Shown in pieces: positions 9,401-17,893 of a stretch of DNA of 45,583 bases (positions are counted from its first letter, which is position 1; each line of letters starts with the position of its first letter). Source of the DNA: an uncultured Lachnospiraceae bacterium (GTDB lineage: Bacteria > Bacillota > Clostridia > Lachnospirales > Lachnospiraceae); assembly GCA_910586315.1 (NCBI GenBank), contig CAJUIP010000028.1, positions 1 through 45,583 of the forward strand, given 5' to 3'. The translations under genes and the position numbers were made by a program. The notes beneath the pieces were generated by a model, which made no database searches, was not told the origin of the DNA, and was given only the letters and a program-made list of their open reading frames with translations.

Positions 9401-10047
9401 GTCAGAACCACCTTGTCGCTTATGATATCTATGGGATTTTCATAATTCTTTTTTGCAGTGGAAAGAGTCAGTTCAATGGGTTCCTTCACCCCAAGGGCCA
9501 GAAAAAATTCTTCCAGGGCGTTCTGTCTGTTTCCATGGCCCTTAAGCCCCTCATAGACGGCCCGCACATGCATATCCTGTAGAAACGGAGCGTCTGTAAA
9601 ATCCCGGTATTCCATGAGTCTGAGCGCCAAATCCATATCCTTTCTGGCCAGCTCCACAAAATCCTCCACCGTATAAAGGGTCGTCATAATCCGGATGGAC
9701 GCCATCATTTCCACCTGAAAAAGAAAAGGAACCTCCAATTCCCCACTGTTGGTTACAAGGTTAATGGTTCCTTTGATGGTATCCCCATTCTCACACCAGG
9801 AAGTATCAATCTCATAGGCAATATGATTTCTGAGCCCGCCATAGGCATGATTTAAAATCCTTACCCGGGAATGGCTGGAATAAGCCAGACCCTTGATATA
9901 TAAATTATTCTCACTGGATAAATAAAGCTCTCTTTTGTATATGGTATTATTTCCAAGGGTTTCCTCCACCTGGACAGGAGAAAGAAACAGCCTGGGACAC
10001 TCAGCGTCCACAATGCCTTTCGCCAGACGGTTAATCCGTTCTCTCAT
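6469..10047 (-). CDS. DUF5717 family giant protein
   Basis: A 1192-residue protein, first gene of the DUF5717-DUF5716-TPR operon. The N-terminal 300 residues carry two beta-rich segments (for example NTWGYIYIEVKADGEFIELP and YELRFKIHP) that look like immunoglobulin-like sandwiches. The central 750 residues are almost all helical, with spacing suggestive of solenoid repeats, and the last 120 return to beta. No signal peptide or membrane segment is seen, so it should be cytosolic. I recognise it as the partner family of DUF5716; no function is known to me. The start has AGGGGA upstream and a TATGAT -10-like box at 10080-10085. Confidence 0.85.
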   Translation of the reverse strand: MRERINRLAKGIVDAECPRLFLSPVQVEETLGNNTIYKRELYLSSENNLYIKGLAYSSHSRVRILNHAYGGLRNHIAYEIDTSWCENGDTIKGTINLVTNSGELEVPFLFQVEMMASIRIMTTLYTVEDFVELARKDMDLALRLMEYRDFTDAPFLQDMHVRAVYEGLKGHGNRQNALEEFFLALGVKEPIELTLSTAKKNYENPIDIISDKVVLTKNTWGYIYIEVKADGEFIELPRKVITQGDFEGDRYELRFKIHPERMHQGKNLGAIRLQTVHGDTVIRIEAMGDTTVDITGREHEISKAGICRYLKLREDYESGAYEKALMVNKIQKELDAIRGAKGKSLVLTLLQAETYLEAGRADQAALCLDDCLEKVVADRERAGTLYCFYQYLQYRTNPNPEKKDAVLRLLRKKLENKKGRFYLQMLLLKLEPELWDEEESLYESFRTQYKNGCHSPFLYIAACRLLEKHPELLKSMDAFEIHVLYYGANHGIIGEVLAEKAALLASGAKFFHRLYYRALTALYERFPGKDMLTAICCLLIKGNVRNESSFLWYEKGIEEEISLTRLYEYYLYSLPGNYENMLPKQVLLYFSYEHSHLDRHSRSVLYKNVLEHLDPEDKLYKAYERAMEQFAMEQLFKSRINSRLAVIYKHMIYRDIIDGQVARVLPAILKSNRIVCEDTAMKYVVVSNSLLVGEDAYPLNDGVAYVPLFFDECIIMFQDVYGNRYVDVPYTKEPVLEEKELEDKCFEMAPDHPMLKMRACLAIMEQEDIDEEQVMVLQKALDGLPVKPLYQQKMLTRIISFYKKQVVNEEEAMSEEGGAYLLRLDKKSLTRSERVGVCETLISQNYFVEAFEMIKEFGEDEIRIKRLLKLCSKMILQKLFAEDDLLLHLAYRVFAAGHGDGVILDYLCEHYNGANDQMYRILVQAVREHVETYDMEERLLAQLMFTGSDKHLDKVFDFYASRKKTSDSIVKAYFTLKCVGYFLRDMVPGDRVFAYLEGAINQSSEMRKIPEIYLLALTRFYSGLPSLSEEQKALCKRCMEVLTGQGMLFAYFKKLAPYVDIPGDVLDKEIIEYHGTAGIRPVLMIRILPDEEEFHEEELRMVYKGIYVRQKVLFEGEIMEYEIYEDEDGSRVKKASGEIACTEVPAGDKGNRFSSLNSMSLYLGMKDDGKLKETMTKYVTDSLAVEKMFPLM

Positions 10048-10149
10048 AAGTAATCCCCTTAAGTTCTCATAGTGGTAATATCATATCACATTTTTTTGCT
10101 AAATACACTACAATTTTCGACTAAATTCCCCCGAAAACATAAAAAAGGC

Positions 10150-10178
10150 TTGAATCCCCCCCAGGAAACCTGTAAAAT
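10150..10178 (+). promoter_or_regulatory. Promoter of the DUF4364 gene
   Basis: TTGAAT (10150-10155), a 17-bp spacer and TAAAAT (10173-10178) lie upstream of the DUF4364 start in the 171-bp divergent gap. Transcription would start near 10185. Confidence 0.7.
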
Positions 10179-10218
10179 AGGAATACAGCTTTTATACAAT
10201 TCCAAAGGAGAGGTATGT

Positions 10219-10740
10219 ATGCTATCGGATCCCATTACCTTATACAAGCTTATGATTCTGTACATGCTGGAGCATGTGAATTTCCCTCTAACCAATTCCC
10301 AGCTTACAGATTTTTTTCTGGAACATGAATATACCACTTACTTTACCCTTCAGCAGGCGTTAAATGAACTCAGGGAAGCCGGGCTTTTAAAAGTGGAATC
10401 CATCCACAATTCATCCCGCTATGAGATCACAAAGGAGGGCGAAGATACCCTTTCCTTCTTTGGAAACAACATCTCCTCCGCCATCGTGGAAGACATTGAT
10501 GCCTACTTAAAAGAAAACAAATTCCGGCTTCGCAGTGAAGTGGGAATCATCTCCGACTTTTACAAGTCAACAAGCCAGGACTATGTGGTCCACTGTGAGG
10601 TCCGGGAAGGAAAAGCTGTTTTAATCAATCTGGATGTATCCGTCCCCGACAAAGAACAGGCGGAAATCATGTGCGGCCACTGGAAAGAATGCAGCCAGGA
10701 AATCTACTCCTATGTGATGAAAACTTTAATGAAGGGATAA
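10219..10740 (+). CDS. DUF4364 family protein, winged-helix-like
   Basis: A 173-residue cytosolic protein. The first 85 residues form a PadR-like winged helix: a helix ILYMLEHVNF, a recognition region FTLQQALNELREAGLLK and a wing RYEITKEG. The C-terminal half is an alpha/beta domain of unknown ligand. The family is DUF4364, widespread in Clostridia and probably regulatory. The ATG at 10219 has AAAGGAG eight bases upstream; the ATG four bases earlier is out of frame. It is followed after 5 nt by a small membrane protein gene, so the two are likely co-transcribed. Confidence 0.88.
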   Translation: MLSDPITLYKLMILYMLEHVNFPLTNSQLTDFFLEHEYTTYFTLQQALNELREAGLLKVESIHNSSRYEITKEGEDTLSFFGNNISSAIVEDIDAYLKENKFRLRSEVGIISDFYKSTSQDYVVHCEVREGKAVLINLDVSVPDKEQAEIMCGHWKECSQEIYSYVMKTLMKG

Positions 10741-10745
10741 AAAGC

Positions 10746-10973
10746 ATGAAACAAAAAACAAAACTCGCAAAAACTTTAAAGCGGACAAAAAGAAAAATCC
10801 GCTTATTCAAAATAAAACTCTTTCTCCTGATCACCCTTCCTGTGGCTGTCATTACCATCGGCCAGGCTGTAATAAAGGAATACTCCAAAGCAAAAATCCG
10901 GCAGGCCGCCGGATCTGTAGACCCAAAGAATCTGTCCGCTCCCAAAGCATCCTCTTCGGACCAGACGTCATAA
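10746..10973 (+). CDS. Small single-pass membrane protein
   Basis: A 75-residue protein. A very basic N-terminus (MKQKTKLAKTLKRTKRKIRL) precedes one hydrophobic segment, about residues 24-43 (LFLLITLPVAVITIGQAVI). The tail is hydrophilic and Ser/Ala-rich. By the positive-inside rule the N-terminus should be cytoplasmic and the tail outside. It starts 5 nt after the DUF4364 stop and ends shortly before a clear terminator, so it is the second gene of a two-gene unit. No family is recognised. Confidence 0.7.
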   Translation: MKQKTKLAKTLKRTKRKIRLFKIKLFLLITLPVAVITIGQAVIKEYSKAKIRQAAGSVDPKNLSAPKASSSDQTS

Positions 10974-10987
10974 AAATATTTTTAAAG

Positions 10988-11024
10988 CAGCGCCGCCTCA
11001 CTTATGAAACGGCGCTCCTTTTTT
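10988..11024 (+). terminator. Intrinsic terminator
   Basis: AGCGCCG pairs with CGGCGCT around a 14-nt loop and is followed by CCTTTTTT. It closes the DUF4364/small membrane protein unit. Confidence 0.85.
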
Positions 11025-11073
11025 GCCTTCGTGTACTGGCTCAATTACATTTCGGGCCTCTGCCTCTGCTTTT

Positions 11074-12450
11074 CTATCTACAGTACCAGTTAATCAGGCG
11101 AACCATCAGGTCATTTAAGTATTCCACCTCATAATCGCCAATGGTAGGCTCTAAATGGGAATCGCCAACGCCGCTGTCGTCCGTTAAGAAAATGTAAGTT
11201 CCTCCAGACACGGCCGCCATGGTCCGCAGCAGGTATTCCGTCTCCGTATCTACCCCGCTGGAGGCCACCGGAAGCACGCGGATTCCGGACTCCGCCGCCG
11301 CATTCAGAGTACTTCCCATCAAATCCACCGTTCCTTTCCGGTCACTGTGGGGCGGAGCGTCCAGAACAAAGAACATAAGCTTCACAGAATCTTCCTTCCA
11401 TTCATGCCCCTTCACAGCATTTTCAAAAGCCTCATCCACAGCCTCCGGATAATCGCCTCCGCCGTCACTGTACTGTACCCTTAACCTTGACAGCGCCTCG
11501 TCAATATCCTCCGTAAACGGGAAATCCCGGACCACGTAGGCATCCTCCCTGTCCCGGTAAAAATTCACGGACAGGCGGATACGAATCCCCTCGTATTCCT
11601 CTGATACCCGGCGGATGACATCCTGAAGCTCCAGCTTCAAAAATTCCAGTTCATCAGACATGGAACCTGTGGTATCCACCATGAACAATAAATCCAGGGT
11701 CTTTTCCTTCGGTTCCTTATAAGATTTCAGTACCAGATGGACCGTTCCATCTTTATCCTTCTCTTCCAACGCATACTCCGTATCTCCAATTCGAAGGATA
11801 TCGGCTTTTTGATCTCCATGATCCAGATTGTAATACACATAGGCCATTCCTTCGGAATCCGTAACCGCCGAGCCGATGACTCTCTGCCCTGCCATAAGCT
11901 CCACCTTCTGGTTTTTTGCCGCTTCCTGGTTCTCATTTGTTACCTGAACCGCATAACGGCTTGTGGGAAACAGCTTCCAGATCTCCATATAAGAATACCA
12001 GTCGTTATGGTTCAGCACATCCTTAAAATAATCATAATTGATATTGTCATTCCATTCTCCGGCGGTCAGGGTTCCCGACTGAGGCTGAATTTCCTGGCGT
12101 GCGGCCGGCGGGCAGGCTGCGTTTTCCCCTGGCCCGCCGTCAGCTGCCGCAGCCTCTCCCTCCGCGTAGGAAAAAACCTCCGCGTCCAATCTTCCGCTTT
12201 CACTCCCCACACTGTCAAATCCTGCCGCAGCTGCAGCCGTTTCCGCAGCTGTGCCGCCCGTAACTGCCGCACTTTCCGCCGCACCTTCCGTGACTGCCGC
12301 AGCTGCCGCTGTAGTTCCCGCAGCCGCACCGCCTATGGTTGTGGCAGCTTCCGCGGCAGTTTCCCCGCTTTTCGCCCCGCAGCCGCCAGCCATCGCCGCC
12401 ATCATGCATACAGCCAGTAAAGCCCCTATAAATCTCCTCCCCTGCTTCAT
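11074..12450 (-). CDS. vWA domain lipoprotein
   Basis: A 458-residue exported protein. The signal is of lipoprotein type: MKQGRRF, a hydrophobic stretch, then AMAGGC with the lipid cysteine at residue 24. Residues about 25-95 are an Ala/Thr/Gly low-complexity linker, followed by an uncharacterised region. Residues about 250-430 are a von Willebrand factor A domain with a complete-looking MIDAS motif (LFMVDTTGSMSDE). Such domains bind ligands through a divalent cation. The TTG-started longer frame was rejected because AAAGGAG is placed correctly for the ATG at 12450. It is a lone gene; the ligand is unknown. Confidence 0.88.
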   Translation of the reverse strand: MKQGRRFIGALLAVCMMAAMAGGCGAKSGETAAEAATTIGGAAAGTTAAAAAVTEGAAESAAVTGGTAAETAAAAAGFDSVGSESGRLDAEVFSYAEGEAAAADGGPGENAACPPAARQEIQPQSGTLTAGEWNDNINYDYFKDVLNHNDWYSYMEIWKLFPTSRYAVQVTNENQEAAKNQKVELMAGQRVIGSAVTDSEGMAYVYYNLDHGDQKADILRIGDTEYALEEKDKDGTVHLVLKSYKEPKEKTLDLLFMVDTTGSMSDELEFLKLELQDVIRRVSEEYEGIRIRLSVNFYRDREDAYVVRDFPFTEDIDEALSRLRVQYSDGGGDYPEAVDEAFENAVKGHEWKEDSVKLMFFVLDAPPHSDRKGTVDLMGSTLNAAAESGIRVLPVASSGVDTETEYLLRTMAAVSGGTYIFLTDDSGVGDSHLEPTIGDYEVEYLNDLMVRLINWYCR

Positions 12451-12597
12451 ATGAGTCACTCCTTTCAAAATCTTTCTTTATTTAACCATATCAAAAAGGA
12501 AAGGAGCCCGCAATGGACTTCATAGAATTGTCAGAAAATTTAAGAATTTCAGGTTTCGGCTCAAGCGGCAGGGGAAATCAGGCGCAACCTGGCGAAA

Positions 12598-13212
12598 TCA
12601 GATGTCAGACCCGTTTGTGAGGCAGGTTTCCTCCGCCATCTTTTCAATCAGGGCCCAGATCTCCTCCCTCCCCTGTTTGGTGGTGGCAGAAAAGGGAATG
12701 ACAACATCCTCCTTTTCCATTCCCAGTCCGGTTCGTATAAGCTTTACCTGCTTTGCAATCTGGCTGCGGTTTATTTTATCCAGCTTGGTGGCAATCACCA
12801 CCGGACGGAATCCGTTGTATATCACCCAGTCATACATGGTCTTGTCGTTTCCCGACGGCTCATGGCGGATATCCACCAGAAGGAAAACGCATTTTAACAT
12901 CTTTGAGCCGTGGAGATACTTTTCGATCATTTTTCCCCACTTTCCCTTTTCCGACTGGGACACCCTGGCATAGCCGTACCCCGGAAGATCCACATAGTAG
13001 AGGCTGTGATTGACATTATAAAAGTTGATCGTCTGGGTCTTTCCCGGCTGGCCCGAGGTTCTTGCCAACGACTTCCGGTTCATCAGCGCATTGATTAAGG
13101 ATGACTTCCCTACATTTGACTTTCCGGAAAATGCAAATTCCGGCAGTGCGTTCTCCGGCAGTTTACTGGTCACACCGCAGACCGTTTCCAGCTCCACCTG
13201 CTTTATAATCAT
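12598..13212 (-). CDS. engB: Ribosome biogenesis GTPase EngB/YsxC
   Basis: A 204-residue TRAFAC-class GTPase that helps late 50S subunit assembly. G1 is GKSNVGKSS, with the SLINALMNR helix after it. G2 lies in SGQPGKTQT, G3 is DLPGYG and G4 is TKLD; all are intact. The ATG at 13212 has GGAGG at good spacing; the longer frame adds 11 residues not found in the family. It is the distal gene after lon, an order common in Firmicutes. Confidence 0.96.
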   Translation of the reverse strand: MIIKQVELETVCGVTSKLPENALPEFAFSGKSNVGKSSLINALMNRKSLARTSGQPGKTQTINFYNVNHSLYYVDLPGYGYARVSQSEKGKWGKMIEKYLHGSKMLKCVFLLVDIRHEPSGNDKTMYDWVIYNGFRPVVIATKLDKINRSQIAKQVKLIRTGLGMEKEDVVIPFSATTKQGREEIWALIEKMAEETCLTNGSDI

Positions 13213-13230
13213 GATTTTTCCTCCATTTCC

Positions 13231-13272
13231 AAAAGGCGCAGACAAAAGTGTTTCCCTCTTGTCCGCGCCTGA
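13231..13272 (-). terminator. Attenuator-like hairpin between lon and engB
   Basis: On the minus strand AGGCGCGGACAA pairs imperfectly with TTGTCTGCGCCT around a 12-nt loop and is followed by only TTTT before GG. The short T-run suggests partial termination that lowers engB relative to lon. Confidence 0.5.
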
Positions 13273-13296
13273 AACTCTTTCCTATCACAAATCCGG

Positions 13297-15639
13297 TCAC
13301 AAAGACTCTCCGAGAGCACTTGCAGAGGATGCAAAAGCCTCCCGGGCTACGTCATCCATGGTCTTTACATAGACAATTTCCAGTCCCCTGGTGATCTCTT
13401 TCGAAAGTTCATCCACGTCCGGCCTGTTCTTTACCGGAATCAGTACTTTTTTCATATGGGCCATCTTCGCCGCCAGAGTCTTTTCCTTCAGTCCCCCGAT
13501 GGGAAGCACCCGGCCGCGGAGCGTCAGCTCCCCGGTCATGGCAACGCTTGCCAGCACCTTCCTTCCGGTCACCGCCGACAGCATGGCCGTCGCCATGGTA
13601 ATTCCGGCGGAAGGACCATCCTTCGGCACAGCCCCTTCGGGAATGTGGAGGTGGATGTCATGAGTCTCAAAATAGTCCTTTTCAATCCCGTTGGCCTCAC
13701 TGACGGAACGCACATAAGTCAGGGCAATCTGGGCCGACTCCTTCATCACATCGCCCATCTGTCCCGTCATCTGAAGCTTTCCGGTTCCCGGCATTACATT
13801 GACCTCGATCTGTAAGGTATCGCCGCCCACGCTGGTCCAGGCCAGGCCGCGGACAATCCCCACTTCATCCTCCTCGTTGGCATCCTCGAAGGTGATTTTT
13901 TCCTTTCCCAGATACTTTTCCAGACCGTTTTCCGTCACCCGGATGGAAGTCTTTTCTTTTTCCAGAAACTCCCTGGCTGCTTTGCGGCAGATTTCACCGA
14001 TCCGCCTCTCTAAATTCCGCACACCGGCCTCTCTGGTATAATTATGAATGATTTTTTCCAGGGCACGGTCGCTGATCACCAGTTTTTCCTTATCCAGTCC
14101 GTTTCTTTCTAACTGCTTGGCTACCAAATAGTTTTTCGCAATGTGGAACTTTTCATTCTCCGTATAGCTGGAAACCTCAATGACCTCCATGCGGTCCAGA
14201 AGGGGGCCGGGAATCGTCTGCGTGGTATTTGCTGTGGCGATAAACAGCACGCCTGATAAATCCAGCGGAATTTCCACATAGTGATCGCGGAACTTCACAT
14301 TCTGTTCTCCGTCCAGCACCTCCAGAAGAGCGGACGATACGTCCCCCTTATAATCACTGGACACCTTGTCGATCTCGTCCAGAAGCATTAGCGGATTGGA
14401 AACTCCTGCCTGCCGTATGGCTTCTGCAATCCGGCCCGGCATGGAGCCCACATAGGTCTTCCTGTGGCCGCGGATCTCCGCCTCGTCGCGGACGCCTCCC
14501 AGGCTGATGCGGACATATTTTTTATTCAAAGCTCTCGCCACGGAGCGGGCAATGGATGTTTTTCCCGTTCCGGGCGGGCCAACCAGACAGAGAATGGGAC
14601 TTGTCCCCTTTTTCGTAAGAATCCGCACTGCCAGGTATTCCAGAACACGTTCCTTCACCTTCTCAAGACCATAATGATCCTCTTCCAGCACAGTCTTCGC
14701 ATGACCGATATCCTGATTATCCCTCGATGCCTTTCTCCACGGCAGTTCCAATACAGTCTCAATATAGGTACGAAGCACATTGGCTTCCTGGCCGCCGCCA
14801 GGCATGGCCTTAAAGCGCATGATTTCTTTTTTTATTTTTTCCTTTGTCTCTTTGTCGGCGTTCAGCTTTTCAAGCTGCTCCAGATACCTGTCCGCATCGG
14901 AGCCGGAGTATTCCTCTCCCAGCTCCCCCTGTATCACCTTAAGCTCTTCTCTCAGAACATAATCTCTCTGGTTTTTGTCAATCCCGGCCCTTACCTTGCT
15001 CTGATAATCTTTCTTAATCTTAAGGATCTCGATTTCCCTCATCAGATAATAGACCACCCGGTCATAGAGATGGCTCACATACTCGCACTCCAAAAGCTCC
15101 TGCCTCACGGTGTAATCCCAGGGAAACTGACCTGCTGTCTGTACCAGAAGATCATTCAAATCCGTAATGACCATCAGGCCTCCCATGAAATCCTTGACCG
15201 TCTTAGGGTTTAAGTTTCCGAATTCCTCCAGTTTATCCTTCACGATCCGGGCCATGGCTTCCTTCACCGTGTCGCTTAGAGGCTCTTCCTTCATGGGCGC
15301 CTCTTCGATCTCCGCCAGTAAATGAGGCCCGTCCTCCACGAGATTTATGATCTCCGCCCGTTTCAGGCCCTCCACCATAACGCGGATAACTCCCCCCGGC
15401 ATCTTCACAAGCTGCTTGATTCTGGCAATGGTGCCTATCTGATAGAGAGCGTCTGTTGTCGGCTCCTCCGTCTCCGGGTTCCTCTGGGTCACCAGAAATA
15501 CATTCTGCTCCCCAACCATTGCGTACTCCACGGCGCTGACGGATTTCTCCCTGCTGATATCAAAATGCTGAATCATCTCCGGAAGAACAGTCAGACCTCT
15601 GAGCGCAATGGCAGGAAGCGTTATAATCTTTTCTTCCAT
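13297..15639 (-). CDS. lon: ATP-dependent protease Lon
   Basis: A 780-residue cytosolic AAA+ serine protease. An N-terminal LON substrate domain comes first (ITLPAIALRGLTVLPEMIQHF). It is followed by a coiled helical domain and the AAA+ module with Walker A GPPGTGKTS and Walker B MLLDEIDK. The C-terminal protease domain holds the catalytic Ser in PKDGPSAGIT and the catalytic Lys in GGLKEKTLAA. The true start is the ATG at 15639 with GGAG upstream; the longer frame carries 37 extra residues. It lies 70 nt after clpX, with a hairpin in the gap, in the tig-clpP-clpX-lon-engB cluster. Confidence 0.97.
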   Translation of the reverse strand: MEEKIITLPAIALRGLTVLPEMIQHFDISREKSVSAVEYAMVGEQNVFLVTQRNPETEEPTTDALYQIGTIARIKQLVKMPGGVIRVMVEGLKRAEIINLVEDGPHLLAEIEEAPMKEEPLSDTVKEAMARIVKDKLEEFGNLNPKTVKDFMGGLMVITDLNDLLVQTAGQFPWDYTVRQELLECEYVSHLYDRVVYYLMREIEILKIKKDYQSKVRAGIDKNQRDYVLREELKVIQGELGEEYSGSDADRYLEQLEKLNADKETKEKIKKEIMRFKAMPGGGQEANVLRTYIETVLELPWRKASRDNQDIGHAKTVLEEDHYGLEKVKERVLEYLAVRILTKKGTSPILCLVGPPGTGKTSIARSVARALNKKYVRISLGGVRDEAEIRGHRKTYVGSMPGRIAEAIRQAGVSNPLMLLDEIDKVSSDYKGDVSSALLEVLDGEQNVKFRDHYVEIPLDLSGVLFIATANTTQTIPGPLLDRMEVIEVSSYTENEKFHIAKNYLVAKQLERNGLDKEKLVISDRALEKIIHNYTREAGVRNLERRIGEICRKAAREFLEKEKTSIRVTENGLEKYLGKEKITFEDANEEDEVGIVRGLAWTSVGGDTLQIEVNVMPGTGKLQMTGQMGDVMKESAQIALTYVRSVSEANGIEKDYFETHDIHLHIPEGAVPKDGPSAGITMATAMLSAVTGRKVLASVAMTGELTLRGRVLPIGGLKEKTLAAKMAHMKKVLIPVKNRPDVDELSKEITRGLEIVYVKTMDDVAREAFASSASALGESL

Positions 15640-15662
15640 GGATCTTCTCCTCTGTGCTGTAT

Positions 15663-15700
15663 AAAACGAGCTGCTGTAAAACCATTCGCTTTGCAGCAGC
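15663..15700 (-). terminator. Hairpin between clpX and lon
   Basis: On the minus strand GCTGCTG (15694-15700) pairs with CAGCAGC (15670-15676) and is followed by TCGTTTTAT. The imperfect T-run suggests attenuation or an mRNA stability element rather than full termination. Confidence 0.45.
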
Positions 15701-15709
15701 CCGCATTCC

Positions 15710-17011
15710 TCAGGCGATCTCGCCCTTACTGTCTTTTTTTGCCCTTCCAACCAAGGCTTTTCTTGGAACCGTCACATCTCTGTAAACGATTTCCGGCTTT
15801 TCCTTTCCTTCCACTGCTTCCCTGGTCACGGTACAGATTCCCACGCTGGAATCCGACGGAATCTCATACATCATATCCATCATGACAGATTCCATAATTG
15901 CCCTTAAGCCTCTGGCCCCTGTCTTTCTCTCCACCGCCATATGGGCAATAGAATGAACGGCATCCGGCGTAAATTCCAGCTTCACATCATCCAGCTCAAA
16001 CAGTTTCTGATACTGCTTTGTAATGGCATTCTTAGGCTCCGTAAGAATCTTTACCAGAGCCGATTCATCCAGGAGATCCAGGGAAACCATCACCGGAACA
16101 CGCCCCACAAACTCCGGAATCAGCCCAAATTTCGTCAGATCCTGAGGCATCACCTGCTTTAACAGAGCCGTCAGATCCGAATGGTTTTTATCCACAATCT
16201 TGGCGCCGAAGCCAATGGATCCGGCCTCCATTCTGGATTCCACAATCTTTTCCAGACCGTCGAAGGCTCCCCCACAGATAAAGAGGATATTGGTTGTGTC
16301 GATCTGAATCAGCTCCTGCTGAGGATGCTTTCTCCCTCCCTGAGGCGGAACGCTGGCGATGGTACCTTCCAGGATTTTGAGAAGCGCCTGCTGAACGCCC
16401 TCACCGGATACGTCTCTGGTGATCGATACATTTTCGGATTTCTTTGTAATCTTGTCAATCTCGTCAATGTAGACGATGCCGTATTCGGCGCGGCTCACAT
16501 CGTTATCAGCAGCCTGAATAAGCTTCAGCAGAATATTTTCCACATCCTCGCCCACATATCCGGCTTCCGTAAGGGTGGTGGCGTCCGCAATGGCAAAAGG
16601 TACGTTTAATAATTTCGCAAGGGTCTGGGCCAGATAGGTCTTACCGGAGCCGGTGGGCCCCAACATTAATATATTGCTCTTCTGGAGCTCAATGTCAGAC
16701 TCTTTTTTCGATGTAATTCTTTTATAATGATTATAAACTGCCACAGACAGGACCTTCTTGGCTTCCTCCTGTCCAATGACATATTCGTCCAGGAACTCCT
16801 TGATTTCTCTGGGCTTCAGTAAATTGATACCGGTAAAATCAGGCGCTGTGTCCTCTTCCGGTCCCAGCTCCTCCTCCAAAATTTCACTGCACAGTTCGAT
16901 GCATTCATCACAGATATATACATTCCCTGAGCCTGCGATCATTTTTCTGACCTGCTCCTGGCTTTTTCCGCAGAAGGAACATCTGATTTTATCCTCGGGT
17001 CTTACTGGCAT
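15710..17011 (-). CDS. clpX: ATP-dependent Clp protease ATP-binding subunit ClpX
   Basis: A 433-residue AAA+ unfoldase that feeds substrates to ClpP. The N-terminal zinc-binding domain is visible as CSFCGK and CDECIELC. The AAA+ core has Walker A GPTGSGKTY and Walker B IVYIDEIDKI. The pore loop lies in ATTLTEAGYVGED, the arginine region near SVSITRDVSGEGVQ, and the ClpP-binding IGF loop is seen as SIGFGAK. A GTG two codons earlier is possible, but the GAGGTG ribosome binding site is better spaced for the ATG at 17011, and MPVRPEDKIRCSFC fits family starts. It follows clpP by 63 nt. Confidence 0.97.
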   Translation of the reverse strand: MPVRPEDKIRCSFCGKSQEQVRKMIAGSGNVYICDECIELCSEILEEELGPEEDTAPDFTGINLLKPREIKEFLDEYVIGQEEAKKVLSVAVYNHYKRITSKKESDIELQKSNILMLGPTGSGKTYLAQTLAKLLNVPFAIADATTLTEAGYVGEDVENILLKLIQAADNDVSRAEYGIVYIDEIDKITKKSENVSITRDVSGEGVQQALLKILEGTIASVPPQGGRKHPQQELIQIDTTNILFICGGAFDGLEKIVESRMEAGSIGFGAKIVDKNHSDLTALLKQVMPQDLTKFGLIPEFVGRVPVMVSLDLLDESALVKILTEPKNAITKQYQKLFELDDVKLEFTPDAVHSIAHMAVERKTGARGLRAIMESVMMDMMYEIPSDSSVGICTVTREAVEGKEKPEIVYRDVTVPRKALVGRAKKDSKGEIA

Positions 17012-17074
17012 GCTCACACCTCAATTCTTTCTTTCTGCTGCGCGGCCGTGTCCGCAAATAATCCAGACAATTCT

Positions 17075-17656
17075 TTAGTGTCCGGTAATCACACGGTCAA
17101 TGAGGCCATATTCCACGGCTTCCTCGGCGGACATGTAGTTGTCCCGCTCCGTATCCTGCTCAATGATCTCAATCGGCTTTCCTGTATTGGCCGCCAGGAT
17201 TTCATTGAGTTTCTTCTTTGTTCTTAAAATGTGCTCCGCCACGATTCGGATTTCCGTGGCCTGGCCCTGTGCACCACCGGAAGGCTGATGAATCATGATC
17301 TCCGCATTTGGAAGAGCAAAACGCTTCCCCTTTGTTCCCCCGGAAAGAAGGAATGCGCCCATACTGGCTGCCATTCCGATACAGGTGGTACACACGTCGC
17401 ACTTGATATAATTCATCGTATCATAGATTGCCATGCCGGCCGTAACGGAACCGCCGGGGCTGTTAATATACAGGTTGATGTCCTTACTGGGATCTTCCGA
17501 TTCCAGAAACAGAAGCTGTGCCACGACCAGGCTCGCCGTCACATCGGTGACTTCTTCTCCAAGGAAAATAATCCTGTCCTTTAAAAGTCTGGAATAAATG
17601 TCGTAGGAACGTTCGCCTCTGCTGGTGGATTCCAACACATAAGGTACTAAACTCAT
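17075..17656 (-). CDS. clpP: ATP-dependent Clp protease proteolytic subunit ClpP
   Basis: A 193-residue serine protease that forms the tetradecameric chamber used by ClpX. The catalytic Ser is in GMAASMGAFLL, the His in MIHQPSGGAQGQ and the Asp in DTERDNYMSAEEA. The start was placed at MSLVPYVLE because AGGAGG lies just upstream and the length then matches the family. The longer open frame reads back into the tig-clpP gap, which contains a dispersed repeat and is not coding. Confidence 0.97.
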   Translation of the reverse strand: MSLVPYVLESTSRGERSYDIYSRLLKDRIIFLGEEVTDVTASLVVAQLLFLESEDPSKDINLYINSPGGSVTAGMAIYDTMNYIKCDVCTTCIGMAASMGAFLLSGGTKGKRFALPNAEIMIHQPSGGAQGQATEIRIVAEHILRTKKKLNEILAANTGKPIEIIEQDTERDNYMSAEEAVEYGLIDRVITGH

Positions 17657-17717
17657 TTCTTTTCCTCCTGTTTCATAACACTTGTTACCGTCCGCGGGGC
17701 TTTCATCCGATTTTCCA

Positions 17718-17800
17718 CATCGGGCAGACGCCTGATGCTTCTTGCCCGTCTTAAGGCGGACAGGAAGATGCCCTGTGAATAATAACCAACACTTGACAGG
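17718..17800. repeat. Second copy of the dispersed hairpin repeat
   Basis: This part of the 237-nt tig-clpP gap reads CATCGGGCAGACGCCTGATG and then CTTCTTGCCCG. It parallels the reverse complement of 4267-4312, which reads CATCGGGC, GGATGCCCGATG, CTTCTTGCCCG. Internal dyads are kept but degenerate. Its position inside an operon means it will be transcribed. Confidence 0.55.
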
Positions 17801-17893
17801 GGATTGCTGTAGTTCTCCCACAGCAACCCCCAGTTTTCTTTCGTTTTCTTTCGTATTCCGCCGTCTTTTGTTCTCCCTGTCCAATCCTGCGGA

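Noticed and set aside
14464..15213. A 249-codon plus-strand open frame opposite lon
   Set aside because: It is antisense to an intact lon, has no recognisable domain and no convincing ribosome binding site; a codon-bias shadow.
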